Origin: Lota lota
Taxonomy: Eukaryota; Chordata; Actinopteri; Gadiformes; Lotidae
Direction: 5' to 3'
DNA length: 64,000 nucleotides
Assembly: GCA_026745465.1 (NCBI GenBank)
Contig: JACYXH010000326.1
Location: forward strand, 1-64,000
Each line of letters begins with the position of its first letter. Position 1 is the first letter of the stretch. Positions 24,540-39,838 of the stretch are shown here, in pieces. Below the pieces are notes generated by a model. That model was not told where the DNA came from and made no database searches. It worked only from the letters and a program-made list of their open reading frames with translations. Both the position numbers and the translations under genes were made by a program.

Positions 24540-25130
24540 ATTACATTTTTTGCAATTTATTATTGAAATCAGAAAAGTTTACAGACATTTTATTATGTTG
24601 TCATTCATGATTCAGAAATATAAACTAATGTTTAAAAAACTACAGATTATGTTATACAAACTAATCATCCAAACATGTTCTACACAACTGCAACCGTTTA
24701 CAATTTAATAGCATTACACTTGAACAATAGTGTAATTTAAGAATTTCTAATGGGTTACATTTTATGTTAGTAAGGGTTATTTTCTTAACGAATTGATCCT
24801 TGTTAAAAGACAACAGATTGTACATGATATACATTAATGCAGTTCTCTCAGATCTCACATAGCAGATATTCTCAATCATGAAACAACATGAGTACAAAAT
24901 AAAAAGTGTACAAACGTTTTATTATGTTGTCATTCATAATTCAGAGGTATAGACTAATAAAAACGTTTTGTTAAAAAAAACTGTACATTTTCAGGATTAT
25001 TTTCTTAATGAATTTATCCTTGTTAAATGACAGCAGTACAAAATTAATGTAGTTCTCTTAGATAAAAATAGTAGAGATTCCCATGCAGGAAACAACGTTA
25101 GTGGTTTTGGTTGTTTGATTATTGTGGCGA
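24540..25130 (-). pseudogene. Relic of a TRIM 3' UTR, two copies
   Basis: Two successive blocks (about 24540-24900 and 24900-25130) resemble 46380-46700, the 3' UTR of TRIM-B, in the same orientation. Shared words include 'ttatgttgtcattcataatt', 'cagttctctcagatctcaca' and 'ttttggttgtttgatt'. No coding exon accompanies them, so a minus-strand TRIM copy was probably deleted here. From 25131 to 25690 I see nothing recognisable. Confidence 0.55.
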
Positions 25131-25699
25131 ACTTTCAAACTTCGTCTTTCTCGACCCATCTTAGTTTGTTAAAGTGTGGGGGTACCGCATTGATGTTAGT
25201 TGGACGATATTATCTTCAAAACAAAATAGCTGGTTGAAATAGATTTGGTTCAGATTAGTCTTGGTGTAAAGACTAGACATTGGACAATATTTCACACTAT
25301 TATATCGCTGATATCGATATTCAACGCGTTTTTTCCTCATATCAAGGACATGGTGTGGCACTCGGGGAAATATGTGGGAAACATTTTCCGATTTGGAAAC
25401 AGGACTAATATGAAATAAATCAGCTCTCAATGAGCTATTGAGATTAGGAAGCAAAAAGGAAGGAATATTGAAGGTCAAACTGAATTCTTCATCGTGGATA
25501 TCATTGTGTGTGTCGCCGTACGTCTGAAACAACCTGAATACAGGAAATGTTTCTTAAACCTATCAATCCCATTTGATGGTAGGCTATAATATAAAACTAA
25601 ATAGGCAATAAAAGTGTGAGTGATGTTGTGTCATCGACTCAAGACAAGCGCGTAATCAGTTAAACACACACCTTGTGCGCATGGGTGCGTGCACACCAT

Positions 25700-25755
<56 letters not shown>

Positions 25756-26175
25756 CAAGTGAACAGAAGAAGATAGAGACCCAACCCCACTAAATGAACA
25801 CAAGACATAATGAAATGTTCATTCAAGGTAGCTTTGTTAAACCATATTCATCCTTTCACAACAGTGACTGAATGACTCAGAGAACTGGAGACACTAGCTC
25901 TGCGTCTTGCATTTCAACACCATTAAGGTGGAGTTGAGCTTTTGGTGGAGGTGTGTGAAGTGTGGAGATAAGGTGCAGCAATGCACAGCCACTAATAGAC
26001 CTAACAAAACAATAATCATCTTTAGTTAAGTATTGATTATTTAAATGACTTCAACAGACAGCCTTTATTGTTCCAGGTCTGATTCCTGGTTTGATCCATG
26101 GTGCTGGTTCTACCAGTGTTTTATGTTGTTTTTTAGGTTAGATCTTTTGATCATTGTAACTTATTGTTTCCCAAC

Positions 26176-26215
<40 letters not shown>
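25700..26215. repeat. CA tract plus dispersed repeat (family shared with four other places)
   Basis: A CA tract (25700-25754) is followed by a segment with 'gagacactagctctgcgtct', 'caacaccattaaggtggagt' and 'ggtgtgtgaagtgtggag'. The same segment occurs near 13140-13220 and 49960-50075, and inverted near 54090-54330 and 59740-59885. It ends in a GT tract (26180-26214). This is an unnamed dispersed element. Confidence 0.6.
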
Positions 26216-26216
<1 letters not shown>

Positions 26217-26398
26217 GATTAAAATAAATAAACAATGCTAATTTGTTAAATAAGTCACTTCTCTTCCAAGGCGCGGGCATCAACCAATAGAAACAGAGTG
26301 AAGCATTAAGTCACTGCAGCAGTCAGAGTGGCCATGATGAGTCAAACAACACAATGTTAGACGCTGTGGAGACAATGTTGGTGGTTTACACCACAGAC

Positions 26399-26399
<1 letters not shown>

Positions 26400-26445
<46 letters not shown>

Positions 26446-26900
26446 AGCAAACATGATGAGACAGAGAGAGAGAGATACAGAGAGAGAGAGAAGGGTAGGG
26501 CAAGAGAGAGAGATAAAGAGGATGAGAGGGGGTACTGAGAGAGTTGGAGATACAGAGAGGGGCAGAGAGAGAGAGAGATAAAGAGGATGAGAGGGGGTAC
26601 TGAGAGAGATGGAGATACAGAGAGGGGTAGAGAGAGAGAGATAAAGAGGACGAGAGAGGGGTACTGAGAGAGGTGGAGATACAGAGAGGGGTAGAGAGAG
26701 AGAGATAAAGAGGATGAGAGGGGGTACTGAGAGAGGTGGAGATACAGAGAGGGGTAGAGAGAGAGAGAGATAAAGAGGATGAGAGGGGGTACTGAGAGAG
26801 ATGGAGATACAGAGAGGGGCAGAGAGAGAGGCAGAAAGAGGTCGTGAGACGGAGAGAAAGGTAGAGAGAGGGAAGTAGAGAGAGTGGGGTGTTGCGAGAG
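26400..26900. repeat. GT tract and about 63-bp GA-rich minisatellite
   Basis: (GT)n at 26400-26441, then five to six copies of a purine-rich unit containing 'gataaagaggatgagagggg' and 'gtggagatacagagaggggt'. The long Ser/Leu/Thr/Pro minus-strand frames here are by-products of the repeat. Confidence 0.9.
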
Positions 26901-27033
26901 AGAGAACTGTAGATAGAGTGTGCAGTAGAGCTAGTGAGATGTGATACACTCCTACACATACTAGTAGTGTGTAAACATGCTGTTGTCTCAAGAGTGACTT
27001 GAGGTTTGTGTGAAAACGTAATTTATCAGCAGC

Positions 27034-27038
27034 GTGAG

Positions 27039-27109
<71 letters not shown>
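27034..27109. repeat. GT microsatellite
   Basis: (GT)n with one GG interruption. Between 27110 and 27743 I see a short duplicated phrase (aaagagccagt.aacccactgtttcagct, twice) and no gene. Confidence 0.9.
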
Positions 27110-27112
<3 letters not shown>

Positions 27113-27743
27113 ATAAAACAAACTTGAAAGAGCCAGTGAACCCACTGTTTCAGCTGGAATTATCTTAAAGAGCCAGTTAACCCACTGTTTCAGCTTAAAT
27201 GATCTTGAAGAGCCAGTGTTCTATGAAGGAGTGTTATATCCATGGTTACGACCCACGCCAACTTTGTGATACTTTGTATTATAGCACCGGGGCCTTAATG
27301 ATCTGCTTACGCCACTGTCAACTTGCCATGTCTTATGACCATGAAAGGCAATTGACTTAGTCCGTGTTATTTAGCTTACGTCAAAAATTACTGTTGGCCG
27401 ATCACAAAACTAGGAGGGCTTAAACTCACAACGCTAAAGCGTGCCGTAGCTCAGTGCTACACCGTGCCGTCGCTAGTACGGTTAATGTTAATGCTAATTC
27501 CAAGCTGCCTAATAGCGGACTCCTAAGTACATAATATGAACTAGTAGCAATTGTGTTGTGTTGGTCGTGTCGATTTACTATCACGTGTGATGAAACACAC
27601 ACACACACACACTTTAATCTATGAAAGTTATGTTTTTAATCCGTATCTCCTCTCTATTGTTTAAGTGTTGACAAACCCCACTACTACTACTACCAAAATG
27701 TTGACCGTGGAATATGACTAAACATGGGAGAACAAGGGGGGTC

Positions 27744-30348
<2,605 letters not shown>

Positions 30349-30719
30349 TAGCAAAAGAAGGAAGGGGGGGGGGGGGAAGTAGTGGATTCAAATACTGGAC
30401 AGATGCGTATAACTAAGACCCAGTACACTGGTTTTGAATTACCTTTGTTTTATGTTTAGACTTTTCTGTGAGAATGTGAAAACGCATTCCTGAATCCGTC
30501 TCCTCTAGACTGTTTGGATGCTGTGATAGGAACTTCCCTTGCACGGTGTGACGACTCTCTGTCTGCTGGTTCCTCTGTGTTTGCCTCTCTGGTATGGGGA
30601 GCCAGTGGGCGGGGCTGAGAGTCAGTCTCTCTCTCTCTCTCACTCACTCACTCACTCACTCTCATTCATCCATCCATGAATCAATATTCATCCTTCGGCT
30701 TCCCCGAATACTATTCATC

Positions 30720-30904
30720 CAGCCCCGATCCAATATTCAACAAAAGAAGAAGAGAGAACAGATGTGTTTATTGCCGCTACGCTCGCTGCAGGAACGCGCC
30801 CCGGCGTGCACGCGCACAGTGCACACACGAGCAGCAGAGCTATGAGAGCAGCAGACAGCGGATTCAGTCAGAGTAGGAAGTAGAGGAAGCAGCGCTCCGG
30901 GTTT

Positions 30905-30938
<34 letters not shown>
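30720..30938 (-). mobile_element. (CA)n-linked dispersed element, copy 1
   Basis: The minus-strand sequence has 'tctacttcctactctgactg', 'cgctgtctgctgctctcata', 'gttcctgcagcgagcgtagc' and 'ggcaataaacaca', with a TG tract (30904-30938) at its other end. Two further copies lie at 49360-49570 and 50963-51270, each next to a CA tract. It is SINE- or LTR-like, with an AATAAA. Confidence 0.6.
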
Positions 30939-30940
<2 letters not shown>

Positions 30941-31490
30941 GTGGTATGGTTAAGGAGGGAACTGGGATTGGGCCTAAGTTTCTTGACTTCAGGGTTCAGA
31001 GGATAACCTGGCATCATAGAGCCAGAGTCTAGGGTCATGGGGTCAAGGTCCCTCTGTCATGGGGGAGGTTGTTAGAGTCATCCAACATTAGCCTGGTTAT
31101 AGAGCTTTCTAACACTAGTAGCTTACAAGAGCGAGAAATAAAAGATTTAACCACAGCCATAAGTAACTGGTTCACCATGTTCCATGCATTTTAAGTTCCC
31201 TAGTTTCTGCCCTAGTTTGTCGGTTCATTGTTTGTTGTAGATTTGTCTCTGTCTGTCTGTGTACATGAAGTAAAGCTTCCGTTTGCACCTAACCCTCTGA
31301 GTCTCATGTCTGCATTTGGGTTCACCTCCCTGCACAAGCCGTGACACACTCACTGTTTTAAGATGCCTCCACCAAATGCAAATATATACACATATATTAA
31401 CCTCCCTCCCTGCTTCACTCTGTTTCTACTGGTTGATGCCTGCGCATTGGAAGAGAAGTGACTTATTTAACTAATTAGCATTGTTTATTT

Positions 31491-31535
<45 letters not shown>

Positions 31536-31743
31536 CAGGGTTGTTTTAAGTGCAAAATTGGCAAACTATAACAAAATATATATATATATAAAAAAATATA
31601 AACATTTAAATAAGAAACAATACATAAAATATATACAGACTATACAAAGGATACAGAATATATAGTTTAGTCTCTTTTTAAAATGCAGCTGTACAGTTGC
31701 GCAGGAATGTGCAAAATATGACCATCGAATGTCACTTTACCGA

Positions 31744-31775
<32 letters not shown>

Positions 31776-31826
31776 ACATACACAACCCAAACCCGGAACG
31801 CTGCTTCCTCTACTTACTCTTTCTCT
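30939..31826. other. Intergenic, short repeats only
   Basis: No gene recognised. It contains an inverted copy of 26220-26330 at about 31415-31495 (cattggaagagaagtgactt), CA tracts at 31495-31534 and 31743-31770, and AT-rich sequence. Confidence 0.6.
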
Positions 31827-33230
<1,404 letters not shown>

Positions 33231-33960
33231 GTCTGTATGGGCAGGAGAGCCCTTCACCGGGGAGTGTCGCTCGAGGAGGGAGGAGCCGTGAGCTGTACAG
33301 GTCCGGACACACGGCACTTCTGCTCGCACCGCTCGCTGTCCATGTTCCCTCGTGAAGAGTCTGGAGCCTTCCGCTCCGTCAGCCTCCGCAGTCCAGTCAG
33401 CCTCCGCACCGCGCGGAGCGTCGTGTTGACGCTGAGTGAACTGTCTCTCCGCCCCCACGGGCCACGCCCCCTCTCGCCGTATGAACCAGGTGTGTCGCAT
33501 TAGTCGTTCACCTCGTCCGACCCGGAAGTAGACTCTGTTCAACACAGTACGATTTGGGCTGAGAACACTCAGCGAGGGCGGGGGGGGGGGGGGGGGGGGG
33601 GGGGGGTAAAAAATGTAAAATGTAAAAAATGAGTAATAATAACTCAAGTAGAAGAAAGAGTAGTCATCAGATAATATCATTGATCATCATTGTGTGTTAT
33701 CAGAAGAATACAGCTCTCCCTCCCTCATATGAGACCACATCAGTCCTGTAACTACAAACACCAGCAGCACTATAATGACCATCATCTTTATTCAAATATG
33801 AGATTAGTTGGCACACAAAGACCAACGATAACAACCAAAGTCCACCATGTAGTCTGCTTCACTGCCATAGGCAGAGAGAAAATATGAATCAAAAAGAACA
33901 AAACATGAGCTGTGAAGCCGCTCAACAGTTGGGGTTGGAGCCAACCACTCGACCACAAGG
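33231..33960. other. GC-rich stretch, G homopolymer, no gene
   Basis: 33231-33530 is GC-rich and may be part of an element. A run of about 26 G lies at about 33580-33606. The remainder has no recognisable gene. Confidence 0.5.
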
Positions 33961-33965
33961 GCCCT

Positions 33966-33970
33966 CGGGG

Positions 33971-34001
<31 letters not shown>

Positions 34002-34123
34002 TTGTGCATGCGTGCGAGTGTGTGCATGCATGCGTGCATGTGTGTGCGTGCGTGTGTGTGCATGCGTGTTTGTGTGTGTGTTTGTGTGTGTGTGCGTGCA
34101 TATGTGTGTGTGTGTGTGTGTGG
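33966..34123. repeat. GT/GC microsatellite
   Basis: Impure (GT)n with GCAT and GCGT interruptions. Confidence 0.9.
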
Positions 34124-34482
34124 TAGGAGGAAGTTGGCGGCAGGGGTTTAATATGAATGTTGAACAGGTTGAGACGATCTAGCACATCTGGGGAACGTGA
34201 TTAGCTGTCCTTAGGAACATGCAACACTGGCGAACGGAGGAAGGATTAAAGGGCTGTGTCAGACAGAAAATAAGTCCTTATATAGAGCATGTCCAACATC
34301 CATACCTTCAGATTGGTGCTACAGCAGTGAGGGCCGCTATCGCCGATATGGGTTGGACCATCTGTGAGGCAGCGGGGGTGTCAGACAGACAAGGCAACCA
34401 AAAGTTAAAGTGTCTGGATTCTGTCCAAACCTCCACACCTCCTCATCTGAGCTGTAAACTATTGATCTTGTCCGTTGTTTCT

Positions 34483-34640
34483 TTCAGTTCAAAGTTGTCT
34501 TTTATAGAAGTAAAGGGGGGGACGGTTAGATTCATCTGTAAATCTTTAATCTTATGTTGGCATACTGTATGTGTGTTGGCTTATGAAAGGTCTCCAAAAA
34601 CAAAGCAACGTGGGAAAAACCAACAGGGAATGTAGAGCAT
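34483..34640 (+). pseudogene. Possible decayed Ig V-type exon (CD300/pIgR-like)
   Basis: After an acceptor-like ccgttgtttctttcag, the reading KGGTVRFICKSL followed by a second Cys-bearing stretch (CWHTVCVLAYE) and SPKTKQRGK recalls the start of fish CD300/pIgR-like V domains (KGGSV-x-C-x-Y, then ..K..C). Only one end of the domain is visible, the frame closes early, and other frames carry parts of the pattern. Weak evidence; it could be chance. Confidence 0.22.
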
Positions 34641-34764
34641 CATGTGCTGTTCTGGCCAGAGTATGTGGTCAGTTTACCCAAAATCCCAAATATCCTCCCA
34701 CTTCTTACCAAAACAACCAGGTGGTTTCTATGGGATTTCTTTGAAAAACAGCCTCATATCTTAA

Positions 34765-35593
34765 TATTTAGTCTTTTATCAGACGCAGTGATCCAAAGCT
34801 ATGTAGTGAATAGATACACATAGGCGTTAAAAGTATGATGCTAAGGGTGCTGCAGCACCCCCATTTTGAAATAATGTTGTAAATAATATTGTAGTTTTTT
34901 TTTTTAAATACTTTCTGATTTATATATATTCTTCTTAAGGCCCTTGTGTTAGCATTAGTATGTATTAAAACTAAAATAATTATTGGCTGAATACACGAGA
35001 ACATTCAGTTGAATCCACAGTTTATTACCATGATGCTTCATTAACAAATGCAACAGAAAAATAGTCCCTTACATGTACACAATAACTAAAATAATAGAAG
35101 TAGCAGACATTACAAACCATAAACAGGTGTGCACATATCTTGAATAACTGAACATATTCTGCTGCCGTTTTGTTCCCAACAGAACACAAGGAATCAATAT
35201 TCAGTTTAACGTTATTTACAACATGAACATTACCCCATAGTCCATAGTTGGTCTAATGAATAAAATATAAAATGTGATTTACCATCAACAGTTATTTAAA
35301 TACATTTCAAATAAAAAAAAAGTATCTTTGTAAAACCTGCTTAGCTAACTAGGAAAGATCTTAAGTCTCTTCCACTCATGGTTTATCAAGATAAACCTTT
35401 CTGAAGCCCAATAAAATGTAGCATTTGGAGTTTAGTTGAGTACATGTTTTAAATCAACCAAAACACAAAAGTCTTGAATTTGAGGAAACACTGATACGAG
35501 TATCATTCATAGTGACGTCACGCTCAGCCACGCGTTTACCTTCTCAACAGCGTCAAAAATAATAACCACAGATTCATTCATTCATTCTGTGTG
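34765..35593 (-). other. 3' flank of minus-strand SPRY exon, duplicated at 54.5-55.6 kb
   Basis: Same-orientation match to 54545-55576: 'cagtgatccaaagct', 'ggtgctgcagcaccccc', 'gcccttgtgttag', 'gagaacattcagttgaatcc'. A minus-strand AATAAA (plus tttatt at 35021-35026) is conserved in the other copy (54803-54808), giving both SPRY exons a matching 3' UTR of about 570-770 bp. Confidence 0.7.
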
Positions 35594-36177
35594 TTAGAAC
35601 CGACACAGAGACACTGAGGCCCCACCCCATAACACAAACCCAGGGAGGAGGTCCTCCTGGGTGAAGGTGGACTGGAAGGTGTGGATGTGTGTCAGTGTGT
35701 CTGAGGACCCTCCTACATCTGGGGACACTCTGTAGAAGGACAGAGTGCCAGCAGGCCGGTCCAGATACACTCCTACTCTGTTAGAGCCAGCGGGGGGGAG
35801 ACGTATGTCTGTTCTACTACCGTTGTACCATGCAGAGTAACTAACATCAGCATCATCATCATCATCATCATCATCATCAGCATCACAATAAAGACTCCAG
35901 GACTTGTTGTTCATTCCAAGCCAGCTATCATCACCACTTCCTCTCCTTGTGATTCCTCTGTATGTCACTCCTATAACAACAAGTCCTTCCCACTCTACCT
36001 CCCAGTAACAGCGGCAAGTCAGCTCTTCTCTACACAACACCTGGTACCAGGAGTCAAATCTCTCTGGGTGATCAGGATACGACTGATCCTCTCTAACCCA
36101 CGTCACCTTTCTGTTGTCCTCAGACAGAGAGAGATATCTGTGGGCTGTGTTTGGGTCCAGTGTGAGTTCACAGGCAT
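35594..36177 (-). CDS. PRY-SPRY (B30.2) exon with nine-Asp loop, orphan copy
   Basis: Acceptor gttctcccgtcag, phase 1, about 194 residues, stop at 35594-35596. PRY: ELTLDPNTAHRYLSLSEDN. SPRY: CRCYWEVEWEG, LGMNNKSWSLYC, SYSAWYNGSRTDIRLPPAG, RVGVYLDRPAGTLSFYRV, VSLCRF. Between WSLYC and YSAWYNG sits an acidic insert (DADDDDDDDDDADV) encoded by a GAT-type trinucleotide run (plus 35849-35884), the same loop that is expanded in TRIM-A. No RING/coiled-coil exon is found between this exon and TRIM-B at 48 kb; TRIM-B has its own B30.2. It therefore appears orphan, although the frame is intact and splice and poly(A) signals are present. Confidence 0.7.
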
Positions 36178-36769
36178 CTGACGGGAGAACAAGACATGAT
36201 TAGCTGCTGAACCATTCTTCATCATCATCACCATCATCACTAGTACTGTTTTCTTGCATACTTATTTTTATTCTCTTTCCAACACTTTCTGGTCGCTATC
36301 TACTCTTCAAACATTAACATAGAAAGACAAAATATACATAATATGATACTATAAAAATAAGTACTATAGTGGAATCATGTGCTATATATTTTCTAAGCAA
36401 TAGTACACGTTGTTTTTAAGATAATTAAAGTTAAAGTTAATAGGAAATCCCATGTGTGTGTGAGTGGCTGTCCCAGTCAAAACATTGAAACCAAGGAAAA
36501 TGTATAAACTGCATTTACTCCCTCAACATTTACACTACATACACATGTTATACATCAACATGTTCAGCATGATGAGCTAATTACTCACATGAAATATCTA
36601 AGCAATCCCTGTAATACCTTTCAAGATATTAAACTTTTGGATTTCCCAATCCACATACATTGCACTCAACCTTCAAAGGGACACCTGTGTGAACAACAGA
36701 CTGAACAAGCTGAGCTCACATACAGGCTGGAAATTAACTGTTGGAGCCATAGAACTGGTTCATACAGAC

Positions 36770-36908
36770 TATATATACATAGACATGTACTCATCCATAC
36801 ACGTACATACTATATATACATAGACATGTACTCATACATACTATATATACATAGACATGTCCTCATACATACTATATATACATAGACATGTACTCATACA
36901 TACTATAT
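36770..36908. repeat. Inverted 41-bp minisatellite remnant
   Basis: Four units of 'atatatacatagacatgtac' plus tcatacatact, upstream of the minus-strand SPRY exon as at the other SPRY loci. It is truncated by the insertion that starts at 36909. The stretch 36178-36769 is intron-like sequence shared with other SPRY copies. Confidence 0.85.
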
Positions 36909-37687
36909 TGTGGCAACCCGGTTCCACTACTCGGTAGTCTCCCCCCAGTGAACACACACCAGAAGTCAGTTTCAAGCCAAAGAGGCGTATTTATTCCACA
37001 ATTAAATAATACTTATAAGTTAGGCCGTGCCTATCGCCAAACTAAATCAATGAATGTTCGGGGTCCTCTCCGTCGCCTCTCCGGGGACGGTCAGGTACAG
37101 ACGTCGGGGGTTCCCGAGGACCCTCCGATTACTTCCCCGTGTATTCCTCTCTTCAGTCGGTCGTCGGGGACTGCCGGTCTCCAGGACACTCCTGGTCCTG
37201 TCACTGGGGAATCTCCTCCTCACGTCTCGGTGCCGAGCCGTACCTTCTCTCGGAGACGATGCCGAGCGATCTCCTCTTTATACCGTTGCCGAGCGGTCTC
37301 TCTTCCGGGGTCGCAGAGGGAAGTCCTTTTCGTAGCGCGTAGGGAATTCCCTCTCGTAGCGCCGAGTGATCTCTTCCTTGTATCGCCCACGATCTCTTTC
37401 CGTGTCGCTGGGGATCGTTCTCCTCCTCAAATCGCTGAGGGAACTCCTGTTCGTATGGCCGAGATCCCTCGTCTCGCGTCCCTCGTATCACGTTCCGTGT
37501 TCCACTCCCCCGCAAGCCACGCCGAGCGCCGCTTATATCGGCGTCGGTCCAGGCGTCGCCCATTTCAGTGATTGCAATCACCGCAAATGAGGTCCGGCGT
37601 GCGATCTTCCGGAGAGCGGTGGTAGACTCCATCTACCACCGCTCCCCTGAGCCGCCAGGGGTGGTGTTCTGGAGCCGGGTAGCCACA
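36909..37687 (-). mobile_element. LTR-like/TIR element, 779 bp
   Basis: Begins TGTGGCAACCCGG and ends CCGGGTAGCCACA, so termini are near-perfect inverted repeats with TG...CA ends. Flanks are ATAT on both sides, compatible with a 4-bp target duplication. The interior is GC-rich with a minus-strand AATAAATAC. A second, diverged member lies at 42445-42885. No transposase or polymerase frame; the long frames inside are not conserved proteins. Most likely a solo LTR read on the minus strand. Confidence 0.6.
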
Positions 37688-38605
37688 ATATATACATTCA
37701 TATATATATATTACATATATACATTCATATTCAAAGCCAGTCAACACTGATCATACAATTAGGTAGAAAAATAGTAAAAAAGGAGTAAATATAAAGATGT
37801 TATACCACTCATATGAAGCAAAACACGAATATTACAAACTAGCCCAGAGTCATCTGCCTGCCGACGGAAGCCTCAGCGTTTTTATTTTTAAAGGATGATT
37901 TATTTTTTAGTAGGCAGATATTAAGGGGTAAATGATTCCAGTTTGTTATGGCTCAGTAAATGACCAATGTTCTTTCCACATGACCAGAGCCCCCTCCGAC
38001 GCCCAGTATGAAGACCCAGCCGCTGGTTTGTGAGGACAGATGTGCTCTGAAGTGTACCGCGGACACCCAGGATCTGGGACCTGTCACCTACCAATGGAAG
38101 ATGGACGAAGGAGAGTGGACCGAGGGTCACGGGTTGAAGGGTTTCAACAGTTCTTATGCCCCTGAGAAGTTCTTCTGTAGGCTGAGAACCCGTGTGAGCA
38201 CCAGCGAATCCAGCATGCCCATGGACAACCCATTCAATAAACCAGTAGTACCAGGTATGTGACCAGTGAAGGGTCTAATGAAGGTAATTGTGTCTTTAAC
38301 TTGTAGAATAGGATTTGTGAAGTTGTAGAAGTTAGCTCTAAACCACATATGTCATGAGTGGACAGTTCTCAAACATGAAGGGTCATATATGAACAGGGCT
38401 CAAGACTGCGACCAATTATGTGTATGCAAGGAAATTTTTTCCTAGGTTGCATCAGTGCCAGTAAAAAGAAAAAATACATCAGGCTTCTCCCCAAACAATG
38501 TGTTAGCGGCGTCTCTTAACATCTCTTAATGCGTTGCGGTTGCTAGGCCTCTGTCACGTGTTAAGGGGCCGCGTAGAACGTTTCCAGTTGTACTCTTTGT
38601 ACTTT
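37688..38605. repeat. Duplicated block, copy 1 (contains C2 exon)
   Basis: Matches about 40900-41840 in direct orientation, about 3.2 kb apart. Introns differ by only a few bases per 300, plus two small indels (about 9 and 20 bp). Its left edge coincides with the end of the LTR-like element. It includes a 'gggctcaagactgcgacc' repeat phrase downstream of the exon. Confidence 0.85.
37988..38254 (+). CDS. SLAM/CD2-like C2-type Ig exon, upstream copy
   Basis: Acceptor ttctttccacatgaccag, donor gtatgt, phase 1-1, 89 codons. Residues PPPTPSMKTQPLVCEDRCAL, KCTADTQDLGPVTYQWKMDE and FFCRLRTRV give the four-cysteine pattern (two disulfides) typical of membrane-proximal C2 domains in the CD2/SLAM family. 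An N-glycosylation site (NSS) is present here but absent from the downstream copy. No V or membrane exon is attached directly on its 5' side, so it may be an alternative C2 exon of the gene that follows or the remainder of a preceding copy. Compared with 41198-41464 it has 17 base differences, all in altered codons. Confidence 0.7.
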
Positions 38606-39838
38606 ATGTATAGTTGTTATATTAGGGGTGTTGGCAAGCAGGCAAAGAGGCCTACTTGCTCGACTGACAGCTGTGTTCCACACCGTGGACACTAGAGCCG
38701 GGCATCAGGGGCCCCACCCGCATGCCCGTTCTACACGGCAGGGAACTGCTTCATTTGTTTCTTTTGTCTGCGTCTCATTTTCCGCTGAAAAGATGGACCG
38801 TTGACGTCATTTGTCTGAGAGGCAAAATCCCAAAACAAAAATGTTGTCCGTATAGGTCAACTGTTTTTAGTTGCATACTTCATGGGTCATCCATCAAGGT
38901 GTAGTTAGTTAGAAGTTGGCTATTGGACAGATGTATTTTATATTGTTTGATATTTAAAGTATGGTCAGACTGTAAAGAGTCCAATTGATTAGTTGGGTAT
39001 GGTGACCCTGGTTAGAGTCCAGTTTATCCTTGTTGTTGTTTTTGTGGTATATTTGCACTCCAAAGTCTGCAAATAAAACCCAGTTTAAAGATCATCGCCC
39101 TGTGTCCTGGTTGTTTGAGGAGCCCAGTAAAGCCACCTAGGTGGAGTGTGGCAGGGAACATTGCAACGGTGAATAAACATAACGTCAATACAACTTTGAT
39201 AGCCTACATTAACTCGTCCTTGAACACGATTTCTGCTTGAGTCCAATTCCCCGGCGATGGTGGTGAAGACACAAACCCCCGTGTTCCCACGCTACTCCAA
39301 CGCGTCATCAAACTAGGCGTTGTGTTGTTGTTCAGATGAAGACACCCCTTGTGGCAGAAGATACACATACCATTAAGGGGTGAGGTAACATTCTAGTAGA
39401 AGAACAAAAATGTCCTTCAGTAACTAAAACTGCACTATAACATTTCTACTGCAGCTATTTACTGCATTGACAATATCTGAACTGCAAAGTTTCTCAAGAA
39501 TTAAACCAGCCTATCCACAAGTAAATCCATCCAGGGAATCTTTCAACCCACGTTTCAATCACCAACTGTGATCCTATGCTACATGTTATTCCCTCTCTCT
39601 TTCAACCCACGTTTCAATCACCAACTGTGATCCTATGCTACATGTCATTCCCTCTCTCTTTCAACCCACTTTCCATATCTATCGTTTCTGATGTGTCCAT
39701 TAAATAAAATATGAGAGGGTCTGCTTGATATTTAAGGCTGTTTCCTTCTCATAATGTTTTGTTTTTGATACATTCAACTAAAAGACTGAAATGTTATAAA
39801 ATGTTTCACGTAACAATCGTTTTTGGTTTTTGCTGTAG
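38606..39838. other. Intergenic or intronic, no exon seen
   Basis: No coding exon recognised. 39070-39150 shares sequence with 24070-24160 (an LTR-like end with AATAAA). 39530-39665 has a 63-bp direct repeat beginning 'ctttcaacccacgtttcaat', about two copies. No signal-peptide exon for the SLAM-like gene could be identified. Confidence 0.5.

Noticed and set aside
26357..26991. Two 200-residue Ser/Leu/Thr/Pro-rich minus-strand frames
   Set aside because: Overlapping frames over a 63-bp GA minisatellite; a repeat by-product.
33920..33975. tRNA-like A-box sequence (tggtcgagtgg on the minus strand)
   Set aside because: No matching B box or cloverleaf could be drawn, so no tRNA gene or SINE is claimed.
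36888..37632. Frames of 227 and 143 residues
   Set aside because: They lie inside an LTR-like element, overlap on both strands, and show no known domain or conservation.
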